In this document: positions 1 to 8,092 of the stretch, piece by piece
How the letters are laid out: every line of letters begins with the position of its first letter
How positions within the stretch are numbered: position 1 is the stretch's first letter
DNA from: Desulfonema limicola
Lineage (GTDB): Bacteria > Desulfobacterota > Desulfobacteria > Desulfobacterales > DYRC01
DNA length: 19,022 bases
Assembly (NCBI GenBank): GCA_020718925.1
Contig: DYRC01000040.1
Span: forward strand, 1-19,022
Reading direction: 5' to 3'
The notes under the pieces: generated by a model
The model's database searches: none
Told to the model about the DNA's origin: nothing
The model's input: the letters and a program-made list of their open reading frames with translations, nothing else
Translations under genes and position numbers: made by a program

Positions 1-1
1 A

Positions 2-403
2 CTGATGAATCTGCATATCAGTTTTGAAACAGTCGAGCCGTATCCGCTTGAAAGAAAGGATATTCCGAATCTCAGAACGCCGCAGCCCAAGCTGAAAGCG
101 GATAAAGACACCGGGGCAATTGTCATTGACACGGCGACAACGCTTTACGGCGTTCCGGAAATCGCCTGGGAATACAGACTCGGCACATACTCCGCGCTTC
201 AATGGATTCTGGAGCAGTACAAAGAAAAGAATATCAAAGACCCGACAGTGAAAGAACTGTTTGATAATTACCGCTTTTCGGATTATAAAGAGCATGTTAT
301 TGATCTGCTGATGCGCGTCTGCGCGGTGAGCGTGAGGACGATGGGGATTATTGAATTTATGTCTTTGCAGGAAGGAGGAAACAATGCTTGTTGCCATAGA
401 TGA
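2..403 (+). CDS. Type ISP-like restriction-modification enzyme, C-terminal fragment (cut by window edge)
   Basis: The frame is open to the left edge, so this is the 3' end of a longer gene; the ATG at 5 is probably internal. About 133 residues are visible. They match the C-terminal specificity part of type ISP/DEAD-helicase restriction enzymes as I know them: a start resembling LHISFETVEPYPLE, then a block like WEYRLGTYSALQWILEQY, then YRFSDYKEHVIDLLMRVCAVSV near the end. In that family this part follows the nuclease, helicase and methyltransferase domains and contributes to DNA recognition. The end overlaps the next small ORF by 20 bases. The gene at 13641 belongs to the same broad superfamily but has a different C-terminal tail. 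Family recognised from memory; whether the missing part is intact cannot be seen. Confidence 0.7.
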   Translation: MMNLHISFETVEPYPLERKDIPNLRTPQPKLKADKDTGAIVIDTATTLYGVPEIAWEYRLGTYSALQWILEQYKEKNIKDPTVKELFDNYRFSDYKEHVIDLLMRVCAVSVRTMGIIEFMSLQEGGNNACCHR

Positions 404-527
404 ATATGGAAGCATCACTTTACCGGCGTTGCTTCGGAAAGCACTCGGATTGGAAAAAGAATCGTATCTCTCCGATCAGACGCTGTCTGAAAACAGGTTC
501 GGATGTTTTATTTCTACGGCTGAATAG
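384..527 (+). CDS. Small AbrB/SpoVT-like antitoxin-type protein, probably truncated
   Basis: A 47-codon ORF has a strong ribosome binding site (GAAGGAGGA, 371-379) five bases before its ATG. Its first 29 residues look like the swapped-hairpin AbrB/MazE DNA-binding fold: MLVAIDEYGSITLPALLRKA followed by LGLEKESYL. AbrB-type antitoxins are usually about 70-90 residues. The remaining 18 residues are not recognisable, which suggests the tail was lost to a frameshift or deletion near 470. The start lies inside the end of the type ISP-like gene (overlap 384-403), so the two are probably cotranscribed. No toxin partner follows; rapZ comes next. Confidence 0.5.
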   Translation: MLVAIDEYGSITLPALLRKALGLEKESYLSDQTLSENRFGCFISTAE

Positions 528-561
528 TTACGATTTTTTTATGATTTTCTGATATGAAAGC

Positions 562-1455
562 ATGATTATGCGTCAGACTGAAACAGCGAAGAAAATGAAA
601 ATTGTCATCATTACCGGACTTTCAGGTTCGGGAAAAAGCACGGCTATTGCGGCGTTTGAAGATGCGGGATATTATTGCGTGGATAATATGCCGATAGCCC
701 TGCTGCCCAAATTTTTGGAACTGCCGTTAGAGAGCGTTTCCGAAATACGGGGACTTGCTTTTGTCATGGATTTGCGGGAAAAACACTTCATGTCTGCCTA
801 TCCGTCAGTGTTTGAATCGCTCAGACAGAAAAACTGTCATTTTGAGGTTCTTTTTCTTGATGCGGATGACCGTATTCTTTTGCAGCGATACAGCCAGACC
901 CGGCGCCAGCATCCCTTGGCTCAGGACAGAAAAAGCCTGACAGACTCCATCCGCGCCGAGCGAAACGAGCTTAAATCGCTCAGAGAAATCGCGGACAGAA
1001 TTATTGATACATCTCATTACAACGTACATAAACTTAAAGCTCTGATCAGAGATATTGCCGAAAAAGGCGGAAATGCCGCGCCCATGAGGATTCACATTCT
1101 ATCTTTCGGATTCAAATACGGCATTCCGCAGGATGCGGATCTGATGGTGGATGTCCGTTTTCTTCCGAATCCGTATTTTGTGCCTGAACTCAAATCGCAG
1201 AACGGCAAGAGCAGAGAAATTAAGGAGTATATATTCAGCCGGGATGAAAGCTGCACATTTTTGAAGAAATATTTGGAACTTATTGATTATCTGATTCCGT
1301 TGTATGAAAAAGAAGGTAAAGCGTATCTGACATTGGCTATCGGCTGTACCGGCGGAATGCATCGGTCTGTGGCTGTTGCAGAGGCAATTGCGGAGCATTT
1401 ACAGGGGCAAAACAAACGGGTGGAAATCAGCCACCGGGATATTGAACAGGGGTAA
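562..1455 (+). CDS. rapZ: RapZ-type nucleotide-binding protein (RNase adapter / YvcJ family)
   Basis: This is a full-length 297-aa protein; the family is usually 280-300 aa. A Walker A motif, GLSGSGKS, lies at residues 19-26, followed by the family block YYCVDNMPIALLPKF. The C-terminal domain carries the RapZ signature GCTGGMHRSV at 261-270 and ends in SHRDIEQG. RapZ proteins are cytosolic P-loop proteins. In E. coli RapZ binds GlmZ/GlmY small RNAs and guides RNase E to tune glucosamine-6-phosphate synthesis; the role in this organism is inferred. The start is uncertain: ATGs at 562, 568 and 595 are in frame, none with a strong Shine-Dalgarno, and 595 gives the most family-like N-terminus (MKIVIITGLSG). 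The next gene, an EIIA-type protein, starts 16 bases later, a common pairing in deltaproteobacteria. Confidence 0.95.
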   Translation: MIMRQTETAKKMKIVIITGLSGSGKSTAIAAFEDAGYYCVDNMPIALLPKFLELPLESVSEIRGLAFVMDLREKHFMSAYPSVFESLRQKNCHFEVLFLDADDRILLQRYSQTRRQHPLAQDRKSLTDSIRAERNELKSLREIADRIIDTSHYNVHKLKALIRDIAEKGGNAAPMRIHILSFGFKYGIPQDADLMVDVRFLPNPYFVPELKSQNGKSREIKEYIFSRDESCTFLKKYLELIDYLIPLYEKEGKAYLTLAIGCTGGMHRSVAVAEAIAEHLQGQNKRVEISHRDIEQG

Positions 1456-1471
1456 TCTTACAGGAAATATT

Positions 1472-1885
1472 ATGATAGGAATTGTAATTGTAACACACTG
1501 CCATTTGGGTGAGGCAATCATTGAAGCGGCTGAATTTATTGAAGGCAGCAAGCTTGAAGCCACAGTGGCGGTATCTGTGAATATTCATGAAAATGTGGAT
1601 AAGCTGCGGGAAAAAGTGGCTCAGGGAATCAATCAGGTGCGCCAGAAAGAAGGTGTTCTGATTCTGACAGATATGTTCGGCGGTACGCCGTCAAATCTGA
1701 GCTACTCTTTTCTGGAAGAAGGTCGGGTCGAAGTGTTATCCGGCGTCAACCTGCCGATTCTTATCCGGGCATTGGGCTTGAGAAATTCGACAGGGCTTAG
1801 TCAGCTTGCGGAAAAATTGGAGACTTTCGGAAAGCGGAGCATTTCGCTTGCAAGCGGAATTTTAAAGGGAAATAAGCGGGAGTAA
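1472..1885 (+). CDS. PTS mannose-family EIIA component (regulatory phosphotransferase protein)
   Basis: A 137-aa soluble protein of the EIIA-Man fold. The expected phosphorylated histidine is H9 in VTHCHLGEA, and the conserved DMFGGTPSN block spans 67-75. I chose ATG 1472, rather than the longer open frame from 1376, because it has AGGAA at 1462-1466 and gives the canonical N-terminus MIGIVIVTH; the longer frame overlaps rapZ. It follows rapZ by 16 bases and is probably cotranscribed. In deltaproteobacteria such stand-alone EIIA proteins usually sit with HPr, EI and HprK in a regulatory phosphorelay rather than a sugar transporter. None of those partners is in this window, and no EIIB/C/D genes follow. 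Confidence 0.9.
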   Translation: MIGIVIVTHCHLGEAIIEAAEFIEGSKLEATVAVSVNIHENVDKLREKVAQGINQVRQKEGVLILTDMFGGTPSNLSYSFLEEGRVEVLSGVNLPILIRALGLRNSTGLSQLAEKLETFGKRSISLASGILKGNKRE

Positions 1886-1890
1886 ATTTC

Positions 1891-1912
1891 TTAACACTTA
1901 ACACTTAACACT
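1891..1912. repeat. Heptamer tandem repeat, three perfect TTAACAC units
   Basis: TTAACAC occurs three times head to tail (1891-1911) plus one further base. The reverse-complement unit, TGTTAAG, resembles the TGCAAAG-type heptamers at 9239-9324 and 17596-17616, so it may belong to one genome-wide short tandem repeat family. Confidence 0.75.
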
Positions 1913-1922
1913 GATTTACGAT

Positions 1923-1958
1923 GAGCGATTCCTGTTATCATTAAAACAGAAATCGCTC
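1923..1958. terminator. Hairpin between convergent genes, possible bidirectional terminator
   Basis: A 14-bp stem with one mismatch (GAGCGATTCCTGTT at 1923-1936 against AACAGAAATCGCTC at 1945-1958) and an 8-base loop sits between the EIIA gene and the minus-strand transferase gene. No clean T tract follows on either strand, so intrinsic termination is likely but not certain. Confidence 0.55.
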
Positions 1959-1971
1959 TCCCGTCGGTTCA

Positions 1972-3804
1972 TCATTTTTCTCCTGATTCCGTATCCACAT
2001 CTTCAAGGCGGATAGAAAAGCGTTTTAAAAACAGATGATGTTTTTTGCAAAATGCTTTTGCGCCGTTGATATTATTCGGATCATTGCTGTTAAATGAAAT
2101 CAGGATGCCGGTGAATCGGTGTTTTTCCAGCAGTTCCTCAATATCATTAAACCCGCCCAGAATCGGATAGCCCTGAATTTTCTTGCCGATCTTGAGCGGT
2201 TCATCATCAATCAACCCGATGGGCTTGATATGTCTGTTTTTATTATTGATAAGTTCTCTGAGCAGAATTTCTCCGCCCCTGCCTGCGCCGTAAATCAGAA
2301 CTGTTTCACCCTCAAGGGTTCTGCGCCTGAAACTATCCAGCGACATCCTGAAAGAGCCGCGTGTGCCGAGCAGAAGACCGGTGGTCAGCAGCCAGTCAAT
2401 CAGAAATATTCCTTTTGAAAAATCTTCAAAGCGATAAATAAAGGTTACGGCTGCAATTGACAGAAGCGTTGCAAAAAAAGAGGCTTTGATGTAAGTGAAC
2501 ACATCATCCGTACTCATAAACCGCCAGAATCCCCGATAAATGCCTGCAGCAAACAAGGCTATGAATTTAAAGGCAATAACCGCCGGAAGCGAACGCAGAA
2601 ACACCTTGAAAAAATAAACAAAATCTTCTCCGCTGAATCGCAGACGATATGAAAGATAATATGAAAACGCAATCAGCCAGAAATCAAGGGCGACCAGAAG
2701 AATCTGACGTTTATAGGTCAGTTCCATCAGAATCGGCGTATAAGCTCTTTCACGCAGCACCGAAAATTCTTTTTCAGGATAAATCCGCAGTTGCGCCAGA
2801 TAAATGCCCATCAGCAGGATGGAGAGCATCACCGGAATAATCACTGCCGGCGAGGTGAGCGTGTCGTTCTGACTGACAAATACTGCCGCGATCCCGGAAA
2901 TCGCGCCGACGCCGTAAAGAAAACACACCGCGCCTTTTTCGCTCAATCCCACCAGCACTAAGCGGTGAGACGTATGATCCCTGCCGCCGACAGACGCTTT
3001 CCGCCCGCTTAAAATACGGATAAATGTTACCAGCGTAGTATCCAGAATCGGAACCATCATCACCATAATCGGTACGCTGTATGCTGCCAAACGGCTGATT
3101 GCCTGATTCTGAGCATAATAAATGCCGAGCATAGACAAAGAAAATCCGATGACTAAGCTGCCGCAATCTCCCATAAAAATCGAAGCCGGGTTGAAATTAT
3201 AGATCAGAAAACCAGCCAATGCCCCGGCAAGCGATAATGCGGCAATGGCAGCTTCAGGTTGATTTCCGGCAAATAAAAAGGAAAGATACGCGGCAGCAAC
3301 ACAGCCCACGCCCGCACACAACCCGTCCATGTTGTCAATCAGATTGAATGCGTTGGTAATTCCCACAATCCAGAAAATGGTTACCAGCGTATCCAGCGTC
3401 AGAGAGCCGAACCATTGAAGCCGGAATCCCAAAAATGCGACCAACGATGCCACCAGAATCTGCCCCACCAATTTGGTTTGGGGTCTGATGCGGTAAAAAT
3501 CATCCACCACGCCCAACGCAAACAGCAATGTTGCGCCAATCCACAATACCGCCGTTGCAGAAGGCAAAGCCAATTCTTCCGCAAATTCAGATAGGTGAGG
3601 CAGTATAGTGGCAAAATCCGCGTTCATCAACAGCGGAATGCTCATTGCCGCATAAATGGCAATCCCGCCCATCAGCGCAGTCGGCTGTTTATGCCACCGA
3701 TCTTTGACCGGATATGCCATCCATCCCCGTTTTGCCGCCACTTTTTTGATCAGCGGCGTTAAGAGAAAGCACAGCGTAAACGATATTATCGCTGCATAGA
3801 TCAT
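1972..3804 (-). CDS. WecA/MraY-type sugar-1-phosphate transferase fused to CapD-like N-terminal half
   Basis: A 610-aa polytopic membrane protein. Residues 1-340 form a glycosyltransferase-4 domain with the expected acidic and histidine motifs: D101-D102 in VVDDFYRIRP, NAFNLIDNMDG (151-161), MGDCGS (211-216) and GGRDHTSH (273-280). Such enzymes move a sugar-1-phosphate from a UDP-sugar to undecaprenyl phosphate to start glycan synthesis. Residues about 365-600 resemble the N-terminal membrane and Rossmann region of CapD/FlaA1-type nucleotide-sugar epimerases, with NAD-type motif G506-A-G508-R-G-G511. The catalytic epimerase (SDR) domain is absent and the protein stops at EDVDTESGEK. I chose ATG 3804 over an upstream TTG at 3891 because the transmembrane helix starts there and GGAG lies 11 bases upstream. 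It follows purM by 129 bases, same strand. Confidence 0.85.
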   Translation of the reverse strand: MIYAAIISFTLCFLLTPLIKKVAAKRGWMAYPVKDRWHKQPTALMGGIAIYAAMSIPLLMNADFATILPHLSEFAEELALPSATAVLWIGATLLFALGVVDDFYRIRPQTKLVGQILVASLVAFLGFRLQWFGSLTLDTLVTIFWIVGITNAFNLIDNMDGLCAGVGCVAAAYLSFLFAGNQPEAAIAALSLAGALAGFLIYNFNPASIFMGDCGSLVIGFSLSMLGIYYAQNQAISRLAAYSVPIMVMMVPILDTTLVTFIRILSGRKASVGGRDHTSHRLVLVGLSEKGAVCFLYGVGAISGIAAVFVSQNDTLTSPAVIIPVMLSILLMGIYLAQLRIYPEKEFSVLRERAYTPILMELTYKRQILLVALDFWLIAFSYYLSYRLRFSGEDFVYFFKVFLRSLPAVIAFKFIALFAAGIYRGFWRFMSTDDVFTYIKASFFATLLSIAAVTFIYRFEDFSKGIFLIDWLLTTGLLLGTRGSFRMSLDSFRRRTLEGETVLIYGAGRGGEILLRELINNKNRHIKPIGLIDDEPLKIGKKIQGYPILGGFNDIEELLEKHRFTGILISFNSNDPNNINGAKAFCKKHHLFLKRFSIRLEDVDTESGEK

Positions 3805-3933
3805 GGTTTTATCAGCTCCGCCCGGAGTTTTTGCGGGGAACTCATTCGCGGCATAAGCTCTTTCCCTTGTTGGCTTTTGCAATCCGGGCAATCAGATCGG
3901 AAAAAAATCGGGCAATTTTTTGCCAAATAGCTG

Positions 3934-4977
3934 TCATATATATTGAACGCGTGAAGACGCGCCCTTTCGTTCCACCACCTGCCCGATAACAAAGGCTTTT
4001 TCATTCATGGCTCTCAGACGCCCCAGCACATCGTTTGCGTCTTTTTCAGGAACAATCAGCACCATGCCGATGCCGTTGTTAAACGTCCGCATCATATCTG
4101 CAAACGAAATTTTACCGGCTTGCTGCAAAAATGAAAAAATGGGCGGCACATCCCAACTGCCCACCCGGATTTCAATGCCGCAGGATTCGGGCATGACCCG
4201 GACAATGTTATCGGTCAGTCCGCCGCCGGTAATGTGCGCCAGTCCGTGAATCGGCAAATCCCGCATCAGCCGCTGAATGGTTTCCGCATAAATCCGGGTC
4301 GGCGTCAGCAGTTCCTGTCCGATGGTCTTTTCCAATTCCGGCACATAGCTGTCTATCTTCAGATTCAGAATATCAAAGCAGACCTTCCGCGCCAGTGAAT
4401 AGCCGTTGCTGTGAAGCCCCGAAGACGGAATCTCAATCAGCACATGCCCCATGCGGATATCCGAGCCGTCAATGATTTTTTTATTGTCCACCATTCCTAC
4501 GGCAAAGCCCGCCAAATCATACTCATTTTCCGCATAAAATCCGGGCATTTCTGCTGTTTCACCGCCAATGAGAGCGCAGTTGGCTTCATTACAGCCTTCG
4601 GCAATGCCTTTGATAATATCTGTGGCTATTTTGGTATCAAGCTTACCGGTTGCAAGATAATCCAAAAAAAACAATGGCTTTGCGCCTTGTACCACAATAT
4701 CGTTGACCGACATTGCCACCAGATCGATCCCGACCGTGTCGTGCTTATTCATCATAAACGCGATTTTGAGCTTTGTTCCTACACCATCCGTAGAACTGAC
4801 CAGAACCGGTTTTTCGATATTATTCAGATTGAGGGAAAACAGCCCCCCGAATCCGCCGATTTCACCCATCACGCCGCTTCGATATGTTTTTTTGGCAAGA
4901 TCCTTGATCGTGCTGACAAACGTATTGGCTTTGTCAATATCCACTCCCGCATCAGAATACGTCAGCGATTCTGTCAT
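3934..4977 (-). CDS. purM: Phosphoribosylformylglycinamidine cyclo-ligase (AIR synthetase)
   Basis: A complete 347-aa protein of normal length. It catalyses the ATP-dependent closure of FGAM to aminoimidazole ribonucleotide, step five of de novo purine synthesis, in the cytosol. Family landmarks are GGFGGLFSL (41-49), LVSSTDGVGTKLKIA (59-73), the IGGETAEMPGFY block (137-148), and a later HITGGGL. GGGAG lies seven bases before the ATG. The downstream gene on the same strand is the membrane transferase fusion, 129 bases away; I see no functional link. Start and end are clear. Confidence 0.97.
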   Translation of the reverse strand: MTESLTYSDAGVDIDKANTFVSTIKDLAKKTYRSGVMGEIGGFGGLFSLNLNNIEKPVLVSSTDGVGTKLKIAFMMNKHDTVGIDLVAMSVNDIVVQGAKPLFFLDYLATGKLDTKIATDIIKGIAEGCNEANCALIGGETAEMPGFYAENEYDLAGFAVGMVDNKKIIDGSDIRMGHVLIEIPSSGLHSNGYSLARKVCFDILNLKIDSYVPELEKTIGQELLTPTRIYAETIQRLMRDLPIHGLAHITGGGLTDNIVRVMPESCGIEIRVGSWDVPPIFSFLQQAGKISFADMMRTFNNGIGMVLIVPEKDANDVLGRLRAMNEKAFVIGQVVERKGASSRVQYI

Positions 4978-5244
4978 TTGCTATCTCCCTGAAATTGTTT
5001 CATCTATCCCTGATACTCTCCCTGTGAACATTGTCTTTTATCACTTATCCGAAATTCAGGCAAGCATAACCCGCAGAATCAGTGATTCAGAATGAAAATA
5101 AACATAACGGACAACGAGAGAAACGGTTCCGACTCAAAAACACCCCTTTTGCGTTACACAAAAGTCCTTTGTTCATAATTTCACTTGAATAATCAGAGGC
5201 TTTCTAGTATCAATTCCCCTATTCAAAAATAAGGAGCTTAAATT
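4978..5244. other. Intergenic region between divergent purM and DUF1015 gene
   Basis: This 267-base AT-rich gap must carry both divergent promoters. On the minus strand a weak TTGCCT-N17-TAAAAG pair is present. No convincing promoter, operator or RNA structure stands out for the plus-strand gene beyond its AAGGAG site at 5231-5236. Confidence 0.5.
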
Positions 5245-6531
5245 ATGGCAACCGTTATCCCGTTTCGGGGAATTTCGTATAATCTTGAAAAAATTCATGA
5301 TCTTTCAACTGTAACCACTCCGCCATACGACGTGATTTCTCCTAAGGAGCAGGAAGCGTTTTATGACTGTCATCCGCAGAACATTATCCGTCTGATCTTA
5401 GGCAAAAAAACTGCTCAGGACACTGCTGATGACAATTCTCATACCCGCGCAGCCCGTTATTTCAAAGAATGGCGTGAACAGAAAATTCTGATTCAGGACG
5501 CATCACCGGCATTGTATCACACCCGCATCGAATTTCCGATAAACGGACAACTCATGCAGCGTTTCGGGCTGATAGCGCTGGTGCGCCTTGAGACATTTGA
5601 TAAAGGCATTGTCCTGCCGCATGAACACACATTTTCCAAAATCAAGGTTGAGCAGCTTGAACTGATGAAAGCCTGTCATGCCAATTTCAGCCCGATATTT
5701 TCACTTTATTCAGGCAACGGCATTTCTGAAATATTGAAAACTGCGATTGCGGGCAGGCAGCCGGATATGGATTTTAAAGATTCTCCGGGACATCGGCAGC
5801 TTTTATGGCGCATCACGGATCCGAAAATTCATGATGCAGTGTCTCATGCAATGTCAGATAAAAAAATTTATATTGCTGACGGACATCACCGCTATGAAAC
5901 CGCCTTGAACTATCGGAAGGATCTCGCATCCCAAACCCCTGATTTTTCGCCGAATCATCCGGCAAATTTTGTGCTGATGTATCTGGCTGGCATGAATGAT
6001 CCGGGCATGGTGATTCTGCCCGCGCATCGGATGGTAAAGCAGGCAGATATTGCCGAATTTCTGAATAAAGCCGAAGACTTCTTTAAGATCAGCGCGTTCG
6101 GCGATCAGGCACAATTTTTAAGCGCGTTGCAGACAAGCCCTGTAAACACTATCGGCGCGGCAATAAAGCATCAGTCTGAATGCTATCTGCTCACCCCCAA
6201 GCCCGGCGTGATGGATAAGCTGTTTTCAGATGAACTGCCGGAATCGCTGAGAGGGCTGGATGTCAGCGTGTTAACGCATCTGATATTGATGAAGATATTG
6301 GGATTGAATCAGGCGCAATTAGATGATGAACATCTGATTACTTACTCAAGCAGTGCCGAAGATGCGATTGATGCGGCAAAAAGCGGGAGGGGCGACATCA
6401 GTTTTATTTTAAATCCCACAAAAATCGAACAGGTGCGGCAGGTGGCTGAGGCGGGGCTGATTATGCCCAGAAAATCCACCTATTTTTATCCCAAAGTCAT
6501 CACCGGGCAGGTGATCAATCCGCTGTTCTGA
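5245..6531 (+). CDS. DUF1015 family protein
   Basis: A complete 428-aa protein preceded by AAGGAG at 5231-5236. The DUF1015 family is recognised by the N-terminal VIPFRGISYN and TTPPYDVISP segment (residues 25-33), by GIVLPHEHTF, and by ADGHHRYETAL beginning near residue 211. The family is widespread in bacteria and is often annotated as uncharacterised, sometimes linked to SerC-type names without proof. The protein is soluble, with no signal peptide or membrane helices. mutY begins one base after its stop codon, so the two are likely translationally coupled; the functional meaning of the pairing is unknown. Confidence 0.9.
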   Translation: MATVIPFRGISYNLEKIHDLSTVTTPPYDVISPKEQEAFYDCHPQNIIRLILGKKTAQDTADDNSHTRAARYFKEWREQKILIQDASPALYHTRIEFPINGQLMQRFGLIALVRLETFDKGIVLPHEHTFSKIKVEQLELMKACHANFSPIFSLYSGNGISEILKTAIAGRQPDMDFKDSPGHRQLLWRITDPKIHDAVSHAMSDKKIYIADGHHRYETALNYRKDLASQTPDFSPNHPANFVLMYLAGMNDPGMVILPAHRMVKQADIAEFLNKAEDFFKISAFGDQAQFLSALQTSPVNTIGAAIKHQSECYLLTPKPGVMDKLFSDELPESLRGLDVSVLTHLILMKILGLNQAQLDDEHLITYSSSAEDAIDAAKSGRGDISFILNPTKIEQVRQVAEAGLIMPRKSTYFYPKVITGQVINPLF

Positions 6532-6532
6532 C

Positions 6533-7579
6533 ATGGACATCAGGAACAAGCTTCTTGTGTGGTTTGATACGCATCATCGCCGACTTCCCTGGCGGGGGGC
6601 AGCAACTCCGTATCATGTCTGGGTGTCGGAAGTTATGCTTCAGCAGACTCGGGTAAAAACGGTCATTCCGTATTATGAGCGGTTTCTGAATCGTTTTCCG
6701 ACACTTGAAACTTTGGCGCAGGCGGATGAACAGGATGTTTTGAAGCTTTGGGAAGGACTGGGCTATTATGCCCGGATTCGTAATTTTCACAAAGCTTCCC
6801 GAATGGTGATGGCATCCTATCGGGGCGAAATTCCGTCAGATTGGGAACGCTTTCGGAAACTGCCGGGCGTGGGCGATTATATTGCCTCTGCGGTGTTAAG
6901 CATTGCCTTTGATAAGGAATATGCGGTGGTGGACGGCAATGTGAAGCGGGTACTGGCGCGGCTGTTTCAATCCGATGTTTCAATCAATGATTCCGGGGCT
7001 TATAAACACTATGCCAAGATTGCTGATACGCTTTTGGATAGAACAAGCCCAGGACGCTTCAATCAGGCAATGATGGAACTGGGCGCGATCCTCTGCACAC
7101 CCAAACATCCGGCTTGTGAGCGTTGTCCGATAGAAAATTTTTGCCTGTGTCATCAGAACGGAACAGTTGCTGAGTATCCGAAACGATTGAAAAAAGCTCG
7201 GACGCCTGAATATCACATTGCTGCCGGAGTGGTGTATCACAATGATAAGGTGTTGATTACCCGGCGAAAGCCTGATGGTCTGCTGGGCGGATTGTGGGAA
7301 TTTCCCGGCGGCAAAGTGAAAGACGGAGAAAGCGCGGAGCAGGCTTGTCTGCGTGAAATCCGCGAAGAAACCGGCATTAAGATAGAAATCAGGTCATACC
7401 TGACCCGCGTGAAACATGCCTATACGCATTTTAAAATTGTCATGGATGTTTTTCGCTGCGGCTATGTTTCAGGTAAGGTAACGTTGAATGCTGCAACAGA
7501 TTATCGGTGGATAAAGATAGAAGAAATTGAGAATTATCCGTTTCCCAAAGCCAATCATAAATTTATAGGGTTGCTGTGA
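6533..7579 (+). CDS. mutY: A/G-specific adenine DNA glycosylase with intact C-terminal Nudix box
   Basis: A 348-aa DNA repair enzyme that removes adenine mispaired with 8-oxoguanine. The helix-hairpin-helix GPD core spans about 1-185: catalytic Glu33 in WVSEVMLQQT, hairpin LPGVGDY (110-116) and catalytic Asp134 in VVDGNV. A [4Fe-4S] loop follows with C188, C195, C198 and C204 (C-x6-C-x2-C-x5-C). The C-terminal domain (about 227-348) has a complete Nudix signature, G260-x5-E266-x7-R274-E275-x-x-E278-E279-x-G281, whereas the MutT-like domain of classical MutY usually lacks those catalytic residues. A bifunctional role cleaning the nucleotide pool is therefore possible. ATG 6533 follows the DUF1015 stop by one base. 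Confidence 0.95.
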   Translation: MDIRNKLLVWFDTHHRRLPWRGAATPYHVWVSEVMLQQTRVKTVIPYYERFLNRFPTLETLAQADEQDVLKLWEGLGYYARIRNFHKASRMVMASYRGEIPSDWERFRKLPGVGDYIASAVLSIAFDKEYAVVDGNVKRVLARLFQSDVSINDSGAYKHYAKIADTLLDRTSPGRFNQAMMELGAILCTPKHPACERCPIENFCLCHQNGTVAEYPKRLKKARTPEYHIAAGVVYHNDKVLITRRKPDGLLGGLWEFPGGKVKDGESAEQACLREIREETGIKIEIRSYLTRVKHAYTHFKIVMDVFRCGYVSGKVTLNAATDYRWIKIEEIENYPFPKANHKFIGLL

Positions 7580-7599
7580 AATGAATAGCGGGAGTGATT

Positions 7600-8055
7600 A
7601 TGATAACGGTAAATTACGAAGCAGATATTGTCGCATGGGCTGATCAACAGGCATGGTTGGTTCGTAATAAAAAATTTGAACTGCTGGATATTGAACATAT
7701 TGCTGAGGAAATAGAAGACGTGGGTAAAAGCGAACAGCGTGAACTGGCAAGCCGTATGGCTGTGCTTCTCTGTCATCTTCTCAAGTGGCAATATCAGCCG
7801 GCACGTCAGGGCGCAAGCTGGAAAGCCACGATAAAAACACAAAGAGAACGGGTTAAGCGCCGCCTTAATCAGACGCCGAGTCTGAAAAAATGTCTCAAAG
7901 ATTCCGAGTGGCTGGCGGATGCCTGGGATGATGCGCGTGATGCGGCAGAAAAAGAAACCGGAATTTCTTATGAAAAATTCCCTGAAAAATGTCCTTGGAC
8001 GATTGAAAATATCTTATCGGATAATTGGTTTCCGCAACTTTTTGAAAGCCATTAA
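7600..8055 (+). CDS. DUF29 family protein
   Basis: A 151-aa soluble protein matching the DUF29 pattern as I know it: N-terminal YEADIVAWADQQAWLVRN, then LDIEHIAEEIEDVGKSEQRE, then HLLKWQYQP, ending with WTIENILSDNWFP. The function of DUF29 is unknown; the family is abundant in cyanobacteria and in deltaproteobacteria with repeat-rich genomes. I chose ATG 7600 (GGGAG at 7590-7594) over an in-frame GTG at 7594, which lies in the ribosome binding site. It starts 20 bases after mutY and probably shares its transcript. The stop codon sits inside the stem of a terminator. Confidence 0.85.
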   Translation: MITVNYEADIVAWADQQAWLVRNKKFELLDIEHIAEEIEDVGKSEQRELASRMAVLLCHLLKWQYQPARQGASWKATIKTQRERVKRRLNQTPSLKKCLKDSEWLADAWDDARDAAEKETGISYEKFPEKCPWTIENILSDNWFPQLFESH

Positions 8056-8073
8056 TGGCTTTGAATTTTTTTT
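8045..8073 (+). terminator. Rho-independent terminator overlapping the DUF29 stop codon
   Basis: An 18-base perfect palindrome (AAAGCCATTAATGGCTTT, 8045-8062) is followed three bases later by eight T's (8066-8073). The TAA stop (8053-8055) lies at its centre. This ends the DUF1015-mutY-DUF29 unit before the convergent outer-membrane gene. Confidence 0.85.
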
Positions 8074-8092
8074 GCATCGTTCAGGACAGACT

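Noticed and set aside
1376..1471. Longer start for the EIIA gene inside rapZ
   Set aside because: The extra 32 residues are an out-of-frame reading of rapZ; ATG 1472 has a ribosome site and a canonical N-terminus.
2774..3166. Minus-strand 130-codon ORF inside the transferase gene
   Set aside because: Shadow frame of a gene with all family motifs in another frame.
4411..4992. Plus-strand 193-codon ORF opposite purM
   Set aside because: Antisense shadow of purM with no recognisable protein features or ribosome site.
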